From: Vibrio sp. DW001
Lineage (GTDB): Bacteria > Pseudomonadota > Gammaproteobacteria > Enterobacterales > Vibrionaceae
DNA: 64,000 nucleotides
Direction of reading: 5' to 3'
Assembly (NCBI RefSeq): GCF_029016285.1
Contig: NZ_CP091976.1
Location: forward strand, 1,426,001 to 1,490,000
Shown here: piece after piece, positions 34,548-44,881 of the stretch
How the letters are laid out: every line of letters begins with the position of its first letter
Position numbering within the stretch: the stretch's first letter is position 1
Notes under the pieces: model-generated
What the model saw: only the letters and a program-made list of their open reading frames with translations
What the model was told of the DNA's origin: nothing
Database searches by the model: none
Made by a program: the position numbers and the translations under genes

Positions 34548-36350
34548 TTAATTTAGGTGTTTAAACTGCAGTTCAACCAACCTTTGATACAGCGAACAGC
34601 TTCCCATGAGTGCATTGTGATCTCCCATTTCCACCAGTCTGCCATTTTCTAATACGGCAATCTGATCCGCGTGCTGAATAGTTGATAGTCGGTGAGCAAT
34701 GATCAGGGTTGTTCTATTTCTCATTAACTCTTCTAGTGCTTGTTGGACATGATGTTCACTCTCACTATCAAGGGCTGATGTGGCCTCATCGAGCAACAAA
34801 ATAGTTGGATTTTTTAGTATTGCTCTTGCGATAGCAATACGTTGACGCTGTCCACCAGATAATCGAACGCCTTTCTCACCAAGAAAGCTGTGGTAGCCCT
34901 CGGGTAAGTTGACGATGAATTCGTGAGCATGTGCTTTTTTTGCCGCTTCAATCACTTCTTGGTCTGTTGCGTCAGGTTTTCCGTAACGAATATTGTGAAA
35001 CACATCGCTGCTAAAGAGAGCGGGGTGTTGAGGAACTAACGCCATCTGTTCACGTAGATCTTTAGGATCGAGCTCTTTGATATCGATTCCACCAAGTGTG
35101 ACCTTACCCGATTGCGGGTCGTAGAACCGTTGTAGTAGTTCAAACAGTGTGGTTTTTCCCGCTCCAGATGGGCCGACGAGTGCTAATACTTTCCCTTTTT
35201 TAGCCGCCAAGGACAATTGGTTAGTAGCAGACTGATCTGGCCGTGACGGGTAATGAAATGTCACCTCTTCAAAGGCTATTTCGGTGCTGAAGTCGGCCGC
35301 TTTCAATGTGTCTTTGACCGGTGGCAAGATATGGCTTTTCACCTGTAATATCTCAACCAAGCGTTCAGTTGCTCCTGCTGCTCGCTGCAGCTCACCGAGT
35401 ACTTCAGAGATTGTCGCTAGTGATGAGGCAAGAATAATCGAGTAGAAGACGAATGCACCTAAATCACCACCAGACATTGTTCCGTGAATGACGTCACTAC
35501 CTCCGACCCATAACATGCCTGTTATCGCGCCAAAGACAATAATAATTACACCAGCGACTAATATAGACCGATGTTGAACTCGCTGCTTACCAATGGCAAA
35601 TGCTTTCTCCACTTCGTTGGCGAACGTTACGCGCTCCTCGTTTTCACGGGTATAGCTTTGTACTGTTTTTATATGCTCGATAGCTTCGCCTGCATAGCTG
35701 CCAACATTCGACATAGAATCTTGGCTCAGTCTAGATAACGCTCGTACGCGTCGACCATATACAAGGATAGGGATAAGTATCAGTGGGACAATCGCCATCA
35801 CCACAAGAGTGAGCTTAATATTGGTTGCAAACAACATGACCAACGTGCCGACAAACATAAGCGCACTGCGCATTGCCATGGAAAATGATGAGCCGATAAT
35901 GCTCTGGAGTAAAGTCGTGTCCGTTGTGATGCGTGACATGATATCGCCACTGCCATTGGTTTCAAAATAGCTTGGGTGCAGAGTAATAACGTGATTGAAA
36001 ACGGCCAAGCGTATGTCGGCGCTGACTCGTTCGCCAAGCCAGGAGACAAGATAAAAACGGGAGTAGGTTCCTGCAGCAATAAAGACCGTAATGGTAAGCA
36101 AAAAGATAATGGCTTTCTTAAGCTCACTTAGCGAGTTCTGTGCAAAACCACCATCAATGAGAAACCGCACGCCTTGTCCTACCGATAGCATAATCCCTGC
36201 GGTAAATAGTAAGGCGATGAGAGCGAGAACGACGCGACCTTTATAAGGACGGATGAATCGAATGAGTTCGAATAAAACAGTGAGTTTTTTTGTTTCGCCG
36301 TTTGATGTGGATGTTGATATTTCGGCGTTTCTTGTGTCGTTGGCTTGCAT
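34548..36350 (-). CDS. ABC exporter (MsbA/LmrA-type, fused permease-ATPase)
   Basis: This 600-residue half-transporter has six membrane helices (about 40-330) followed by an ATPase domain: Walker A VGPSGAGKTTL, Q-loop VPQHPALFSSDV, signature LSGGQRQRIAIARAIL, Walker B TILLLDEATSALD and H-loop IAHRLSTIQHADQI. It works as a homodimer to export a lipid, peptide or drug. Unlike MsbA itself it has a serine-rich N-terminal arm. It has no lipid A genes nearby, so it is probably an accessory multidrug or lipid exporter. Length is typical. Confidence 0.92.
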   Translation of the reverse strand: MQANDTRNAEISTSTSNGETKKLTVLFELIRFIRPYKGRVVLALIALLFTAGIMLSVGQGVRFLIDGGFAQNSLSELKKAIIFLLTITVFIAAGTYSRFYLVSWLGERVSADIRLAVFNHVITLHPSYFETNGSGDIMSRITTDTTLLQSIIGSSFSMAMRSALMFVGTLVMLFATNIKLTLVVMAIVPLILIPILVYGRRVRALSRLSQDSMSNVGSYAGEAIEHIKTVQSYTRENEERVTFANEVEKAFAIGKQRVQHRSILVAGVIIIVFGAITGMLWVGGSDVIHGTMSGGDLGAFVFYSIILASSLATISEVLGELQRAAGATERLVEILQVKSHILPPVKDTLKAADFSTEIAFEEVTFHYPSRPDQSATNQLSLAAKKGKVLALVGPSGAGKTTLFELLQRFYDPQSGKVTLGGIDIKELDPKDLREQMALVPQHPALFSSDVFHNIRYGKPDATDQEVIEAAKKAHAHEFIVNLPEGYHSFLGEKGVRLSGGQRQRIAIARAILKNPTILLLDEATSALDSESEHHVQQALEELMRNRTTLIIAHRLSTIQHADQIAVLENGRLVEMGDHNALMGSCSLYQRLVELQFKHLN

Positions 36351-36528
36351 CTATCGTTCTGCCGTAAGTCGTTTGGTAACTTGATGATAGCACTACAATT
36401 GCGTTGATATGTTGCTTTTTTGTAAATGGCGTTTTATGGCATTATTCTTGAGGTTGATTTATCAATCAAAAAACCACTAGGCTATCCTTTGCCCGTTGGC
36501 TTTTTGTACAAAAAATCGAAATGGACGA

Positions 36529-36867
36529 TTAGTCTCTTTCTTTTGCATCGAAGTGATAATCTACGTTAACAACAGCACGATATTGGATCTCACCACGCGT
36601 AACGGCAAACTCTTCAACGGAAACTTGTGTATCGTCGATAGCGATATCGCGAACGCCATTGGATGCATAAGTTGGTAGTTTATTACGCAGCTGACTTTTG
36701 GTCATGCTTTGTAATGAATCTGTGATATCAAAACCAGCGTCTAGTGCTTCAGCTTTGGTTTGATAAAATGTGGAAATAACCGATGTTTCGCTGTGCGTCG
36801 TTTGAACAGAAGCGAACGCTGAAGAAGCAAGGAGTAAACCGGCAGTAAGAGTAATAATTTTTTTCAT
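36529..36867 (-). CDS. DUF3316 periplasmic protein (copy 1)
   Basis: This 112-residue secreted protein starts with the signal peptide MKKIITLTAGLLLASSAFA. The mature part contains SVQTTHSETSVISTFYQTKAEALDAGFDITDSLQSM, then a final YRAVVNVDYHFDAKERD. DUF3316 proteins are small, Vibrio-rich and of unknown function. It is about 60 percent identical by eye to the next copy (36931-37269), so this is a tandem duplication. A good ribosome site (AAGGT) precedes the ATG. Confidence 0.87.
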   Translation of the reverse strand: MKKIITLTAGLLLASSAFASVQTTHSETSVISTFYQTKAEALDAGFDITDSLQSMTKSQLRNKLPTYASNGVRDIAIDDTQVSVEEFAVTRGEIQYRAVVNVDYHFDAKERD

Positions 36868-36930
36868 GTTATGTACCTTATTATTAGCGTGTTGTTTTTA
36901 TTTGTACTTTGAATAGACAAATGTTCGAGT

Positions 36931-37269
36931 TTAATCTCTTTCTTTTGAGTCGAAGCTGTAGTCCACAGCAATAACTGCACGGTATTGAACGTCACCGCGA
37001 GCAACCGCAACTTCTTCTACTTTTACTTCGGTTCCTTCAAGTGCGACATTGCGAACATTACTTTCATTAATAGTAGGTAACTCATTACGAAGTTGAGTTT
37101 GTGTCATGGCTTGAAGAGAATCGGTGATGTCAAAACCTGCATCAAACGCTTCTGCTTTCGTCTGGAAATTTGCCGTTGAAACGGATGTTTCGTTGTACGT
37201 TGTGTGTACTGAAGCGAATGCAGAAGAAGCAACGAGTAGACCAGCAGTAATAGCAATTAATTTTTTCAT
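36931..37269 (-). CDS. DUF3316 periplasmic protein (copy 2)
   Basis: This second copy also has 112 residues, the signal peptide MKKLIAITAGLLVASSAFA and a mature domain with the same order (SVHTTYNETSVSTANFQTK, FDITDSLQAMTQTQLRNELP, VQYRAVIAVDYSFDSKERD). The pair differ mostly in the middle. It is the promoter-proximal gene; copy 1 lies 63 bases downstream on the same strand and may share the transcript. It lacks other recognisable domains. Confidence 0.87.
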   Translation of the reverse strand: MKKLIAITAGLLVASSAFASVHTTYNETSVSTANFQTKAEAFDAGFDITDSLQAMTQTQLRNELPTINESNVRNVALEGTEVKVEEVAVARGDVQYRAVIAVDYSFDSKERD

Positions 37270-37701
37270 GTTGTATTCCTTTTTGAATTAATAACGCAAT
37301 TTGAAATAGTGGGTTCAATTGAACGATCAGGTTTGCCCCGTGTCGTCCTATGAGACTCATATTATACTATACAGTCGTGTAGTAAATGGGTGGCAGGCCC
37401 ACGGATTGTGGGTAAATTGGCACTAATAAAAAGATAAAAACCTTACATACATTACGTGAAACAATTTATATTGTTAATATTCAATTATTTACTGTAAGTG
37501 CGATCTAGTTCAAAAAATGCAAAAAAGCCAGCTAATCCGAGAATAATGTGTATATATATTTTGAAAAAATATAAAAATAAATAATAAAAAGTTTGGATTG
37601 TGGATTCTGTATGATGACTTGAAGGGCGCGAGAGTATATTCTTCGAATAGAAGTTAATGGATAGGTGTTAAAATCGTTGATTTGAAATGGAGTTCATTTA
37701 A
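37270..37701. other. 432-base intergenic region between DUF3316 and small conserved protein genes
   Basis: This gene-free stretch holds divergent promoters and is very AT-rich at 37550-37600. A short hairpin CCCAC-GGATT-GTGGG lies at about 37398-37412. I see no clear operator, small RNA or open frame of credible quality. Confidence 0.5.
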
Positions 37702-37947
37702 ATGAAAATACAAGAAGAAGATTTAGGTTTTACATTTAAAAAAATAGCAGAAGAAGTACATATCTTTCATCGAGGTAAGAAAGCAACGGTGTTGCGTGGA
37801 CGAAAAGCAGATGAGTTTTTGGATGACGCCGACAGTTTTTCTGACGGCGATGGGCAGCAATTAATGGCTCGTATTACGGGTAATTACAAAAGAGGTAATG
37901 AGAAGCTGGCTAAGCAAAAGCAAAACAAACGTCTAAACACTTTCTAA
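37702..37947 (+). CDS. Small conserved hypothetical protein
   Basis: This 81-residue, lysine-rich, soluble protein starts MKIQEEDLGFTFKKIAEEV, has an HIFHRGKKATVLRGRKADEFL segment, and ends with a basic stretch GNYKRGNEKLAKQKQNKR. A GGAGTT ribosome binding site is well placed. I have the impression of a conserved Vibrio family but cannot name it. The basic HRGKKATVLRGRKA part is compatible with nucleic acid binding, which is inference. It overlaps the mnmH stop end-on by 15 bases. Confidence 0.75.
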   Translation: MKIQEEDLGFTFKKIAEEVHIFHRGKKATVLRGRKADEFLDDADSFSDGDGQQLMARITGNYKRGNEKLAKQKQNKRLNTF

Positions 37948-39024
37948 CCATGCTTCTACTTCAGAGTAGCATCCACGGAAAATAATACGTTCAGATTTTT
38001 TACCAAGTTGATATTCATACATGGGGTCATAGTACTGCTTGAGCAAAGGAGCTAGCCAATCTACATGATGAGTGATATCACCTGAACTCTGCATTATTTT
38101 TACGGCATCCTGTTGCGCTTGAAGAAGATCACCGTAGCGTTCTAAACCTAATCTTTTTCGTATTTTAAACAGTCCTTGATTGAGATAATCAGAAAACGCC
38201 TTCCAACCTAACTCTTCGCCATAGTGTTTGATATAATCAAGTTGCATCTTAATTACATATTCATCAAGCAGGCGCTTAAGTCGAACATCGAAAGGGTCTT
38301 CAATCACCGCTAAATTAGATTCACTTATCGCGTCTCTTATAGAATTGGGCACCGAAGCACATCCTACCGTTTTGCCTTCATCTTCATAAACAAAACTCTT
38401 ACAGCCTTGTTCCAGTTTTTTTACCAACTGAGTAGCAAGCTGATTCTCAAAATTTATTTGAGTACGTTGTTCGGTTACATAGCGGCCAAAAGACGAGCCA
38501 CGATGATTTGCAGCCCCTTCTATATCGATACCATTTTTGAGAGATTTGATAAGGTCTGTCTTACCGCTACCAGTATTACCACCAAGAACGATCTTAGGCA
38601 TAGTAGAGGCCTGTTCTACGGTATCGATCAAGAATCGACGTAGTGCTTTATATCCACCAGTAACAAATGGGTAGTCTATACCTGCTTCGTTAAGCCATTG
38701 CTGAGTGATTTGTGAGCGCATCCCGCCGCGAAAACAATATAGGTATCCATTAGGATTCGTTTCGCAAAAAGCCTTCCACATTGCGACTCGTTGGTCTTTG
38801 ATTTCGCCGTTGATCAATTGATGTCCCAGCTTAATGGCTTTTTCTTGCCCCTGTTGCTTGTAACATGTACCGACGGATGAACGCTCTTCGTCTGTCATCA
38901 ACGGCATGTTTATCGATAATGGAAACGCACCTTGACTGAATTCGACAGGCGCGCGGACATCCAATAATGGAATGTCCTTGCTAAAGAGCATTTCATAATC
39001 ATTGCAATTTTGCCGTTGCATCAA
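37933..39024 (-). CDS. mnmH: tRNA 2-selenouridine synthase MnmH (SelU/YbbB)
   Basis: This 363-residue enzyme has an N-terminal rhodanese domain (about 10-130) with the catalytic cysteine in [13 protein letters not shown]-terminal P-loop domain begins with [12 protein letters not shown] (about 147). Length matches the E. coli protein (364). It uses selenophosphate to replace sulfur with selenium at the wobble uridine of certain tRNAs, through a geranylated intermediate. Its start overlaps the selD stop by 4 bases, so selenophosphate supply and use are translationally coupled. Confidence 0.95.
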   Translation of the reverse strand: MMQRQNCNDYEMLFSKDIPLLDVRAPVEFSQGAFPLSINMPLMTDEERSSVGTCYKQQGQEKAIKLGHQLINGEIKDQRVAMWKAFCETNPNGYLYCFRGGMRSQITQQWLNEAGIDYPFVTGGYKALRRFLIDTVEQASTMPKIVLGGNTGSGKTDLIKSLKNGIDIEGAANHRGSSFGRYVTEQRTQINFENQLATQLVKKLEQGCKSFVYEDEGKTVGCASVPNSIRDAISESNLAVIEDPFDVRLKRLLDEYVIKMQLDYIKHYGEELGWKAFSDYLNQGLFKIRKRLGLERYGDLLQAQQDAVKIMQSSGDITHHVDWLAPLLKQYYDPMYEYQLGKKSERIIFRGCYSEVEAWLESV

Positions 39025-40076
39025 ACAACCTCGATAAGAGCATGGTTGTTGGCGTTATCTAATTGGTCTGTCGGTTTGATCAGTTTACCGATAGATAGAA
39101 GTTCAATACCATGTTTATCCGCGAGTGCTTTAACGGTCGCTTTGCCTTCTTCTGAAACGGCAAGAAGTAAGCCTCCAGAGGTTTGAGGGTCACACAAAAT
39201 GGCTTTTTGTTGATCAGTGATCTCGCCAATTTTTTCTCCGTAACTATCGAAGTTTCTTTGCGTACCACCTGGCACACAACCTTGAGCGATATAATCGAAT
39301 ACACCCGGTAGAGTAGGGATGTTAGCAAAGGTAATCTCCGCTTGAAGCCCGCTGCCTTCACAGATCTCACTTAAGTGACCGAGTAAGCCAAATCCAGTGA
39401 CATCTGTCATGGCTTTTATTGAGCTGATATTAGCAAATTCAGCACCAATTTTATTTAGCTTACACATCCAGTCTCGTGCAAGACCTTTGTGGTTTTCGGA
39501 AAGTTTTGATTGCTTCTCGGCTGTCGTCAGAATTCCAATTCCAAGCGGTTTGGTTAGGAAAAGCTCGCAGCCACTCTCTGCTTGATTATTGCGTTTAACT
39601 CTGTCGGTTTCTACAATGCCAGTGACTGCAAGACCAAATATAGGTTCAGGGGCATCGATGGAATGGCCACCAGCAAGAGAAATACCCGCTTCAGCACAGA
39701 CAGCCCGTCCACCTTCAATGACTTTTTGGGCGATTTCTGGGGCGAGGATATTAATTGGCCAACCTAAAATGGCGATGGCCATAATGGGTTTTCCGCCCAT
39801 TGCGTATATGTCGCTTATTGCGTTTGTGGCGGCGATACGACCGAAGTCATATGGGTCATCAACGATGGGCATAAAGAAGTCAGTCGTACTAACGACGGCG
39901 GTACCGTTACCCAAATCATAAACCGCCGCATCATCCTTACTTTCATTTCCGACCAGTAAGTTCGGATCGTTAAATGGTAATATCTGAGTTTTTAGAATAG
40001 TATCAAGTACTTGAGGTGATATTTTACAGCCACAACCTGCGCCGTGACTGTATTGAGTTAGACGAATAGGTTCCAT
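39021..40076 (-). CDS. selD: Selenophosphate synthetase SelD
   Basis: This 351-residue enzyme begins [20 protein letters not shown], with the catalytic Cys and Lys (GAGCGCK) as in E. coli SelD. An ATP-site [36 protein letters not shown] and [13 protein letters not shown] complete the AIRS-fold. It makes selenophosphate from selenide and ATP. The active-site residue is cysteine, not selenocysteine. No selA, selB or selC is in the window, so here it may serve mnmH mainly. It overlaps mnmH by 4 bases. Confidence 0.96.
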   Translation of the reverse strand: MEPIRLTQYSHGAGCGCKISPQVLDTILKTQILPFNDPNLLVGNESKDDAAVYDLGNGTAVVSTTDFFMPIVDDPYDFGRIAATNAISDIYAMGGKPIMAIAILGWPINILAPEIAQKVIEGGRAVCAEAGISLAGGHSIDAPEPIFGLAVTGIVETDRVKRNNQAESGCELFLTKPLGIGILTTAEKQSKLSENHKGLARDWMCKLNKIGAEFANISSIKAMTDVTGFGLLGHLSEICEGSGLQAEITFANIPTLPGVFDYIAQGCVPGGTQRNFDSYGEKIGEITDQQKAILCDPQTSGGLLLAVSEEGKATVKALADKHGIELLSIGKLIKPTDQLDNANNHALIEVV

Positions 40077-40190
40077 GATAATTCCATTGTAAAAAGAGAG
40101 ACAATTCTACTCCTGATGAAGGCACTAGTCACTACACAAAACGGAGGCGTTTCAATCGTTTTGAGATGTTATAGTTGAGTATTTCGTCGC

Positions 40191-40859
40191 TCATCGAGTT
40201 GTGGTCTCAATGACATGATTAAGTACTTCTAACTTTAAGTCGTCATTCATAACGAGTTTTTTTTCTAATGCAACCCCGATTATAAGACCGCCCGCATGAC
40301 GGCGCATATTGACGACAGTTGATTTAGGGTAGGGTTTTGGAATATGTGTCATTTCAGGTTCGATGATCACGTCATTACCAATGCTTATATCGATTCTATC
40401 TTCTTTGATATAAAGCGCGCAACCGCTTACTGAGATATCAATGAAGCGTGCAGTGTACCTTCTATTGTTAACGCAAATATCAGCATGAATGTCGACTTTA
40501 AATCGTTTACTCGTTCTTATCGGTTTGCTTTCAATGCTATTTGGATATTGGATAAACAGCAACCATGACCCAATAGTCTTAATGCTCATTATGTGGCTCT
40601 TGAAGGCAATTACATGGCCAACGTCTGTATCTGCAAACCCTCGAATAATGATGTCGAGTTCTGTTGTTTTACGAGTAATAAGGTCTTCCATTACCTTAGA
40701 ACTGAGCTCGAATATAAGATAATTATCTTCTTTAAGGCCGACAAATTTACATTGGAATGTATAATACTCTTCCGCCATAAACGCTATGTTTCCAGATAAT
40801 CTCATGCCAAAGTCCAAATACCTTTTTAACTCTTCGGCTTTTACGAATGGATTACTCAA
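40191..40859 (-). CDS. PilZ-domain protein (YcgR-like)
   Basis: This 222-residue protein has a YcgR-like N-terminal beta domain (about 20-105) and a PilZ c-di-GMP-binding domain at the C-terminus. PilZ motifs are RTSKR (R-x3-R, about residue 117) and DISVSGCAL (D-x-S-x2-G). It probably acts as a c-di-GMP effector in motility or surface attachment. The EAL-HDOD gene lies next to it on the same strand, 45 bases upstream, so the two may be co-transcribed. Confidence 0.9.
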   Translation of the reverse strand: MSNPFVKAEELKRYLDFGMRLSGNIAFMAEEYYTFQCKFVGLKEDNYLIFELSSKVMEDLITRKTTELDIIIRGFADTDVGHVIAFKSHIMSIKTIGSWLLFIQYPNSIESKPIRTSKRFKVDIHADICVNNRRYTARFIDISVSGCALYIKEDRIDISIGNDVIIEPEMTHIPKPYPKSTVVNMRRHAGGLIIGVALEKKLVMNDDLKLEVLNHVIETTTR

Positions 40860-40904
40860 ATTACAATTCCATTATAAGTTGTTGTGTCTGCTATTTTTCA
40901 GCCT

Positions 40905-42101
40905 TTAAAGGCCATCTGACCAACGCATTGACTGATCGTAACAATGGCGGGTGAAATCTTCTTTAAAATCTAAAAGGGTGTTTATTTGGGCAACGCTTTC
41001 CCAATCCGCTTTTTCATACGCTTTGACGAGAGAAAGTAATCGTCCTAGCGTCCCCGAGTTAAATAACAACGCTTCTTTTACGGTCGGTTCAACCGGAAGA
41101 ATATCGACGATATCTTCAATAGGGGCGTCAAATAATGCGTCCAATAGAGATAATAAACCAACCAGGAATGCTTGATTATTACCCATGTCGTTCTCATTAT
41201 TTTGAGACGTTAATTCACAGAAACGAGCCCTTTGTATCGAAAGTGTGTATAAAATATCGGACTTATCTTCTGCGATAGAAGAAATGGTCACGAGAGAGAT
41301 AAACTTTCGTAGTTTTTCTTCATCCAAAAAAGCAAGTGCTTGATGAAATGAACGAATAGGTGTTAAAAGTTGGGATGAATTGACGTAACGTAATAGTTTA
41401 AATGAGAGGGTAACGTCTGAAGTAAAGATAGCTTCTAACTTTTTATAGTTGATCTCTTTGTTTGATATCTCTTTACACAACTCAATCACGGTTTCGAGGA
41501 ACGGGTATATTTTTTTCTGTTTGATGATTTCTGGTCGACTAAAAAAATACCCTTGAAACAGATCAAAATTGCATGCTAATGCTTGTTGAAATTCTTCATG
41601 AGTTTCGACTTTTTCGGCTAGAAATTGTATCTTCGAACCTTTCAGTTTCTCTATAAAACGTGCGGCTTTTTTGAGTGGTATAACACGGATATCAAACTTG
41701 ATAATGTCGATATGAGGTAAAAACCGGCGCCATTCAGGCGAAGGAATAAAGTCGTCTAACGCAATACAATATCCGTCGGACTTGAGTCGAACAATCGCCG
41801 TGTATAATTCATCCGTTGGCAGGCAGTCTTCCAATATTTCAACGACAATTTTTTCTTTTGGTAGCAGCAAAGGGGCCAGTGAAATGAGGCTGTTATACGG
41901 AAAATTAATAAAACCTATTTTGTCTCCTATGGCAGGACACTGAGTGCTGAAAAATTGATCGAGCATGACTCGACCAGTCGCTTGATCGGCGTCTATATGT
42001 GGAAACGCATTTTTTGATCCGTCTCTAAATAAGAGTTCATAGGCAAACGTATTTTTATTGCGATCTAAAATAGGCTGTCGTGCAACGAATGAGTAACTCA
42101 T
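40905..42101 (-). CDS. EAL-HDOD protein (CdgJ/YuxH-like)
   Basis: This 398-residue protein has an EAL domain (about 4-200) followed by an HDOD domain (about 200-390). EAL-site residues look mostly kept: E in YELLFRD, N in GFINF, E in VEILED, DD in ALDDF, K in IIKFD, E in AEKVET and Q in LFQGYFF. The usual DDFGTG loop is DDFIPS, so phosphodiesterase activity may be weak or lost. HDOD domains bind partners in signalling. Vibrio cholerae CdgJ has this architecture and affects motility; the same role is inferred. It is upstream of the PilZ gene. Confidence 0.88.
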   Translation of the reverse strand: MSYSFVARQPILDRNKNTFAYELLFRDGSKNAFPHIDADQATGRVMLDQFFSTQCPAIGDKIGFINFPYNSLISLAPLLLPKEKIVVEILEDCLPTDELYTAIVRLKSDGYCIALDDFIPSPEWRRFLPHIDIIKFDIRVIPLKKAARFIEKLKGSKIQFLAEKVETHEEFQQALACNFDLFQGYFFSRPEIIKQKKIYPFLETVIELCKEISNKEINYKKLEAIFTSDVTLSFKLLRYVNSSQLLTPIRSFHQALAFLDEEKLRKFISLVTISSIAEDKSDILYTLSIQRARFCELTSQNNENDMGNNQAFLVGLLSLLDALFDAPIEDIVDILPVEPTVKEALLFNSGTLGRLLSLVKAYEKADWESVAQINTLLDFKEDFTRHCYDQSMRWSDGL

Positions 42102-42395
42102 AAATAATGTATACTATCGGATGATACTGTGAAGAAGATATTAATCATAACAGTGTGTTACGAAATTAACTTCAGAAGTATCACCGTTATTTATTGAAGA
42201 AAAGAAAGTGATGGCCGTACTGTATCAATCGAGTGGATATTTAATATGCAAAATCCGCAAGTAAGATAAAGAGTGTGAAGTAAGGGGAGTGGTAGTGATG
42301 AAATTGTGGTGTGAAATCCAAACGACAACCATTTGAATTTCACTGCATCGATAATAAACTCTGAGAAATAGAGGTGACCTCAAGGACACATTGAA

Positions 42396-42992
42396 TTAAT
42401 GATTGATGTCTAGTTCATTGTGAATCAATACGACGCATTGAGAGGCAAACAGCATTCTTGGGCCAAGGCTTATCTTTATTGCCCCAAGTCGTTTCAAACT
42501 GTTGAAACTTTTCTTTGGCATAGGGATATGGTCGGTCAGCAAAAAGCAGGGGTTACCAATGAATTCTTGCTCCCGAATAGGCGTACCTTTTTTGTCCATC
42601 ATGAATAATTGATAGTCTTCAGCGAGTTCTTGTACCAACTTTTCGAAACTAACAGTTCGCACGGTAATGCCCGGTTCCACTGGACGCTCTTCTTCTTTGA
42701 CCATACCTTTCGATTTATCCAGTGCATTCGTCACTTTGTTTAAAAGTGCCTGTTCATGGAATCCGCCGAAATTACTAATCTCATTTGGGCTGAAGCAGAT
42801 GGTGCGAGAATAGTCTTGAGTCTTTTCTAGTACGAGATAAACAACGACATCATCACGATGGGATTGCGCGACAAAGATGGTATTCATTAAAGTGTGAGCC
42901 AAAATTTCGCTGTGTGCTTCTTGTCCAACCGACGCCAAAAGTTGTTGGCTGTCAGTGGAGGCCGCTCTAGCTCGTAATACAAACGCGCGCAT
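42396..42992 (-). CDS. TrmY-like (UPF0217) RNA methyltransferase-family protein
   Basis: This 198-residue protein starts MRAFVLRARAASTDSQQLL, has a central DVVVYLVLEKTQDYSRTICFSP strand pair, and ends with a SPOUT-type knot region: NPCFLLTDHIPMPKK and IKISLGPRMLFASQCVVLIHNELD. This matches the TrmY family, which in archaea methylates pseudouridine 54 of tRNA using S-adenosylmethionine. Bacterial copies are known in Vibrio, with uncertain substrates. It has its own promoter region (42102-42395 lies downstream and appears empty). Confidence 0.85.
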   Translation of the reverse strand: MRAFVLRARAASTDSQQLLASVGQEAHSEILAHTLMNTIFVAQSHRDDVVVYLVLEKTQDYSRTICFSPNEISNFGGFHEQALLNKVTNALDKSKGMVKEEERPVEPGITVRTVSFEKLVQELAEDYQLFMMDKKGTPIREQEFIGNPCFLLTDHIPMPKKSFNSLKRLGAIKISLGPRMLFASQCVVLIHNELDINH

Positions 42993-43224
42993 AGATGATT
43001 GTCCTACTGATTGAAATGGTTTGTTTATAGATGAGAATGCCTTTATTTATAAGGCCACCAAACATTATGGCCGTCATTATTGCAGTTTTAGCAAATTATG
43101 TAACGGGTAATGATTCAAAATGTTTTGATGAATTTGTCGCGGGCTCATTACATGAATGGGTAAATTGAATTTGAATGTCGACGTTGAAAGAGGAAAGCAA
43201 AAAGAAGAAAGAAGGGTCGCGTCT

Positions 43225-43258
43225 CTCATGACCAGCGCCTACAGCGACTGGCCATGAG
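43225..43258 (-). terminator. Hairpin terminator after PAS-MCP gene
   Basis: CTCATGACCAG and CTGGCCATGAG pair with one mismatch in 11, and the minus-strand continuation is T-rich. It lies 16 bases past the MCP stop at 43274. The T-tract is interrupted, so strength is uncertain. Confidence 0.55.
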
Positions 43259-43273
43259 GATTGCCGACTGAAA

Positions 43274-44881
43274 CTAAGGCATAGAGACGGAATCACCTAG
43301 ATTGTACTGGTCCATTTGGAGTTCAAGTGACACTGACAACTTGGTTAACGATTCAACTTTTTCTTCTAGTTGATGAATGCTGTCGGCTGTTCTATATGAC
43401 TGGGTACTTATTGACGTTACATTCTGATTCATTTCTTCAGCGACACTGTATTGCTCTTCTGCGGCCGTCGCTATCTGCATATTCATGTCATTGACATCGG
43501 CTACGGATTCCACAATTTTTGAAAAGGCGTCTTCGGTCCCTTGAATTTGCGTTACCGAAAATTGAACTTTTTCTATCCCTTTATCTACGGCGCTTACCGC
43601 ATTCGTGCTGCCACTTTGCAGTTTTTCGATCATGGTATTTATCTCTACCGTTGACTGCTGAGTTCGAGATGAAAGGACTCTAACCTCATCAGCTACAACG
43701 GCAAAGCCTCTGCCATGTTCCCCTGCTCTTGCGGCTTCTATAGCCGCATTCAGTGCCAACAGATTGGTTTGGTCTGAGATGCTACTGATAGATTCGGTAA
43801 TATCCCGTATTTGCTGACACTCATTGGCCAATAAGTTAATGGTCACTGAGATGCTAGAAAGACTTTCAGCCAGTTCGAGAATCGTGTCTCTTGTAGACGA
43901 AACCATGATTTTGCCTTTGTTGGCTGCGATATCGGCTGTCGATGCGAGTTCAGATGTACGAGAGGTGTTCTGGGCAATTTCTGCTACCGTTGAACTCATT
44001 TCATTCATAGCAGTTGCGACCAGTTCTGTCTCCATATGCTGCAAATTCATACTTTCTTTGGTTGTGCTGCTTGTTTTCGCGAGCACTTCCGTCGCGAGAA
44101 CCAAATCATGAGAAGATTCGCCAAACCTTCCAACAACGGCTTTTAACCGTCCTTGAAGCATTTTCGCTGACATCACAGTCTCACCAATTTCATCTTGCTT
44201 GATGATCTCAATTTTTTCGGTCAGATCGCCAGCGGAAATGCGTTTAATAATGTTGGTTAATCTATTGATTCTTTGTACAACATCAAAATTAATCAGGTAC
44301 AACAGTATTCCAAATAACAGTACTGTCCATAGGTTACTGGCGACATCAAAAATATCTAAGCTAAACAGCTGATTCTCATTCCATTGCATGGCTAAGAATG
44401 TAATGAATGCTAAACCAACAATTGTGTTAACTTGAGTGGCGAGCGTCATTGTGGCGTATAAACTTGGTTTTGGGATTTTCTTCTGAGTGTTATTATTTAG
44501 GTCTTTATATAGAGCCTGAGCATCGTCTATCTGTTTTCTTGAAGGGCAACTTCTTACTGACTGGTAACCCACTTTCTTCCCATTTTCGAGGACTGGAGTA
44601 ACGTAAGCATCAACCCAATAATAGTCTCCGTTTTTACAACGGTTTTTAACGATGCCTTTCCAAGGTTTGTCTGCCTTAACGGTAGACCATAGGTCTTCAA
44701 AGGCCGCTTTGGGCATATCTTTATGGCGAACGAGGTTGTGATTTGAACCGATCAACTCGTCTTCTGAATAACCACTTATTACAATAAAATCGCGGTTACA
44801 GTACTGAATGACACCATCCAAATTAGTAACAGAAACAAGCGTTGCATTGTCTCCAAATTTTCTTTCTTTATCTGCCATCAA
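43274..44881 (-). CDS. PAS-domain methyl-accepting chemotaxis protein, Aer-like
   Basis: This 535-residue receptor starts with a PAS domain (about 10-120: [49 protein letters not shown]), typical of Aer-type FAD or heme redox sensing. A pair of membrane helices comes next (about 150-205), then HAMP (about 205-260) and a cytoplasmic signalling hairpin with [26 protein letters not shown]. The hairpin tip binds CheA/CheW. It lacks a periplasmic domain, so it senses internal redox or energy state. It probably works with c-di-GMP genes nearby in taxis. Confidence 0.93.
   Translation of the reverse strand: MMADKERKFGDNATLVSVTNLDGVIQYCNRDFIVISGYSEDELIGSNHNLVRHKDMPKAAFEDLWSTVKADKPWKGIVKNRCKNGDYYWVDAYVTPVLENGKKVGYQSVRSCPSRKQIDDAQALYKDLNNNTQKKIPKPSLYATMTLATQVNTIVGLAFITFLAMQWNENQLFSLDIFDVASNLWTVLLFGILLYLINFDVVQRINRLTNIIKRISAGDLTEKIEIIKQDEIGETVMSAKMLQGRLKAVVGRFGESSHDLVLATEVLAKTSSTTKESMNLQHMETELVATAMNEMSSTVAEIAQNTSRTSELASTADIAANKGKIMVSSTRDTILELAESLSSISVTINLLANECQQIRDITESISSISDQTNLLALNAAIEAARAGEHGRGFAVVADEVRVLSSRTQQSTVEINTMIEKLQSGSTNAVSAVDKGIEKVQFSVTQIQGTEDAFSKIVESVADVNDMNMQIATAAEEQYSVAEEMNQNVTSISTQSYRTADSIHQLEEKVESLTKLSVSLELQMDQYNLGDSVSMP

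Noticed and set aside
36440..36510. Terminator after the DUF3316 copy 1 gene
   Set aside because: An imperfect stem with mismatches can be drawn between CCACTAGG and CCCGTTGG-like arms, but pairing is too poor to call.
43096..43296. 66-residue minus-strand frame past the MCP gene
   Set aside because: It has no ribosome site, runs across the likely terminator hairpin and overlaps the MCP 3' end; composition is not coding-like.
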